Positions 37,116 through 37,463 of a DNA stretch of 37,463 nucleotides are shown here, one piece after another. The DNA comes from Candidatus Saccharimonadota bacterium (lineage in GTDB: Bacteria; Patescibacteriota; Saccharimonadia; Saccharimonadales; Saccharimonadaceae), in assembly GCA_017512085.1 (NCBI GenBank), contig JAFWHD010000012.1, forward strand, positions 1 through 37,463, written 5' to 3'. Within the stretch, counting starts at the first letter, position 1. Each line of letters opens with the position of its first letter. The notes beneath the pieces were generated by a model that saw nothing but the letters and a program-made list of their open reading frames with translations, made no database searches and was not told the DNA's origin. The translations under genes and the position numbers were made by a program.

Positions 37116-37121
37116 AGTATA
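37116..37121 (-). promoter_or_regulatory. leaderless -10 box of murB
   Basis: TATACT on the minus strand ends six bases before the ATG at 37109. Confidence 0.6.
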
Positions 37122-37463
37122 ACATAGTTTGGGGGATATTTTGATTTTTTGCGGAAGGTTTGAGTGGTGTGTTTTCGGTAATTGTAATATGTGGGGTAAA
37201 AGTTTTGCTCAGGGTAATTTTTGGTAGTTTCGGTATGAGAAAGTAAAAGTTAGGCTGGTGCGCGATATATTACGCAAAACGCTTATGTATGGGTGGCGAA
37301 ACGCTTATGCGTGGGTGGTGAAACGCTTATGTAGAGGTGGGGGGTTGAAATATTTTTCGAGTTGTAGTAAGGGGAGGGGCTGCTTGATTTTAAGAAAGAA
37401 AGCTGCGGCTATAGGTGGGGGTTGATTATTATTTACTGGTATGATAAAAGGGGTGGCAGAAAG
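37122..37463. other. non-coding region at the window end
   Basis: No convincing gene is seen on either strand in about 340 bp. The stretch is G-rich on the plus strand. It contains three 22-bp direct repeats (37277-37342) and a small GCGCGATATATTACGC near-palindrome just before them. Confidence 0.6.
37277..37342. repeat. three 22-bp iteron-like direct repeats
   Basis: Units at 37277, 37299 and 37321 each begin AAACGCTTATG and continue to GGTGG, with variation at the end. They are contiguous with no spacer. Because 22 is not a multiple of three, they are not a peptide repeat. Confidence 0.88.

Noticed and set aside
37286-37431. Plus-strand frame of about 48 codons beginning MYGWRNAYAW
   Set aside because: It runs through the 22-bp repeats, whose length is not a multiple of three, and lacks a start signal and a recognisable composition.
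1-37463. UGA recoded as glycine, as in Gracilibacteria and Absconditabacteria
   Set aside because: TGA ends several genes at the expected family length (CBS protein, flavoprotein, the 12463 membrane protein), and no conserved domain is interrupted by in-frame TGA.

Overview
The window looks like chromosome from a Candidate Phyla Radiation bacterium, most probably Candidatus Saccharibacteria (TM7). This is an inference from content. The genes are small and densely packed, coding is AT-leaning with many ATA codons, and TGA acts as a stop, which argues against Gracilibacteria/Absconditabacteria. There is a bacterial AspRS of the non-discriminating type, a PfkB-like/class I aldolase fusion, HrcA-GrpE, type IV pilin-like genes, a VirB6/TrbL-like membrane protein, an L,D-transpeptidase and several surface proteins. 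No phage, CRISPR array or transposase gene was seen.

Layout. 1-3.6 kb (minus): 5' half of a tRNA, a methyltransferase, aspS and a CBS-domain protein. 3.6-9.75 kb (plus): DsbA-like thiol oxidoreductase, two unrecognised proteins, tRNA-Ile(UAU), a DivIC/FtsB-like protein and a three-gene pilin-like cluster. 9.75-13.2 kb (minus): an 89-bp tandem duplication, two initiator-tRNA-like genes (one degenerate), a flavoprotein disulfide-reductase homologue without its redox cysteines, a small protein and a membrane protein. 13.2-20.6 kb (plus): lamin-tail surface protein, adenylate-kinase-like protein, hrcA with a CIRCE operator, grpE, a secreted beta-rich protein, ribosomal protein L25 and the kinase-like/aldolase fusion. 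20.8-23.5 kb: PMM-like HAD phosphatase (minus), tpiA and a basic tail-anchored protein (plus). 23.6-29.0 kb (plus): tRNA-Gly, tRNA-His and a set of envelope proteins with long leaders. 29.1-35.1 kb (plus): two very large membrane proteins of type IV secretion character. 35.1-37.1 kb (minus): folD and murB. 37.1-37.46 kb: non-coding, with three 22-bp direct repeats.

Gene expression. Two promoter classes are visible. About eighteen genes have a TATAAT-like box, usually an extended TGnTATAAT, only 6-9 nt before the start codon, with no ribosome binding site and no convincing -35. These imply leaderless mRNAs and fix several start codons. A second class (small 5444 gene, coiled-coil 24597 gene, 25356 operon, tRNA-fMet) has TTGACA/T-N17-TATAAT; the protein genes among them also have a leader and a strong Shine-Dalgarno.

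Most unusual content. Two families of about 130-160 bp intergenic hairpin elements have a conserved core, but their outer arms differ at each locus while staying self-complementary. Family C has three copies (2.9, 20.6 and 36.0 kb). Family A has two full copies, an interrupted copy and half copies. In most cases the element starts at, or within a few bases of, the stop codon of the preceding gene, as if the core sits in the loop of a local terminator-like hairpin. A third family (B) is terminator-like, and one B copy is nested inside an A copy. A 27-nt segment in the leader of the 25.4 kb operon can pair with a segment beyond its last gene at 26 of 27 positions, counting G-U pairs.
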